A stretch of DNA of 14,401 bases from Deltaproteobacteria bacterium (lineage in GTDB: Bacteria > Desulfobacterota > Desulfobulbia > Desulfobulbales > VMSU01): contig JAJYJA010000053.1 of assembly GCA_021789795.1 (NCBI GenBank), positions 1-14,401 of the forward strand, given 5' to 3'. Positions 14,328-14,401 of this stretch are shown here, piece after piece. The translations under genes were made by a program, and so were the position numbers. The notes below the pieces were generated by a model. It saw only the letters and a program-made list of their open reading frames with translations, did not search any database and was not told the origin of the DNA. How positions within the stretch are numbered: the stretch's first letter is position 1; every line of letters begins with the position of its first letter.

Positions 14328-14401
14328 GCGGAAGACAGAGAACTTAAAGAAAGAAGGGAATGCAGGTTGATTCCTGAATCTTGCAACTTGCCAGGGGAGC
14401 C
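14328..14401. other. Right-edge segment without recognised feature
   Basis: No gene or RNA is recognised in these last 74 nt. Together with the repeat element the stretch 14105-14401 is non-coding as far as I can tell; the short frames there run through the palindrome and have no recognisable protein motif. Confidence 0.5.

Noticed and set aside
14090..14370. Short open frames at the right edge on both strands
   Set aside because: They run through the palindromic element and have no recognisable protein features.

Overview
The window looks like chromosomal DNA from a GC-rich, respiratory, Gram-negative bacterium, most likely in the Desulfobacterota (Desulfobulbales or Desulfuromonadia type). 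This rests on two periplasmic multiheme c-type cytochromes with 12 and 16 CxxCH sites, a heme-site (Tll0287/DUF3365-like) hybrid sensor kinase, and secreted MORN and DUF1566 proteins. The taxonomic placement is an inference from gene content, not a match.

Layout: the left half (1-6539) is transcribed rightward and the right half (6594-14104) leftward, so the two blocks converge near 6540-6593. The rightward block starts with a surface-glycan or glycosylation cluster: the C-terminal part of a polytopic membrane protein (runs off the left edge), a GT39/ArnT-like membrane glycosyltransferase, and a DPM1-like family 2 glycosyltransferase. An 80-nt gap follows, then a translationally coupled pair of exported proteins: an 11-repeat MORN protein and a protein with three DUF1566 domains. 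A run of 11 G lies at their junction.

The leftward block, read from the right edge, has a palindromic MITE-like element (14137-14298) with a candidate promoter just beyond it, a membrane hybrid histidine kinase with a periplasmic CISCH site, a 12-heme cytochrome, a 16-heme cytochrome, and a perfect 40-bp palindrome acting as a terminator. Only 11 nt beyond the palindrome starts a soluble PAS histidine kinase, followed by a DUF4350-like lipoprotein.

Working together: the GT2 enzyme would make a polyprenyl-phosphate sugar that the GT39-type enzyme transfers outside the membrane. In the other block, the membrane-anchored 12-heme protein and the soluble 16-heme protein look like consecutive periplasmic electron carriers. 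They share one architecture built from circularly permuted tetraheme modules (3 versus 4 modules). The heme-site kinase beside them is a good candidate for a redox sensor of that pathway. No DNA-binding response regulator is present in the window, so the output of both kinases lies elsewhere. No tRNA, rRNA, CRISPR array, transposase or phage gene was seen.
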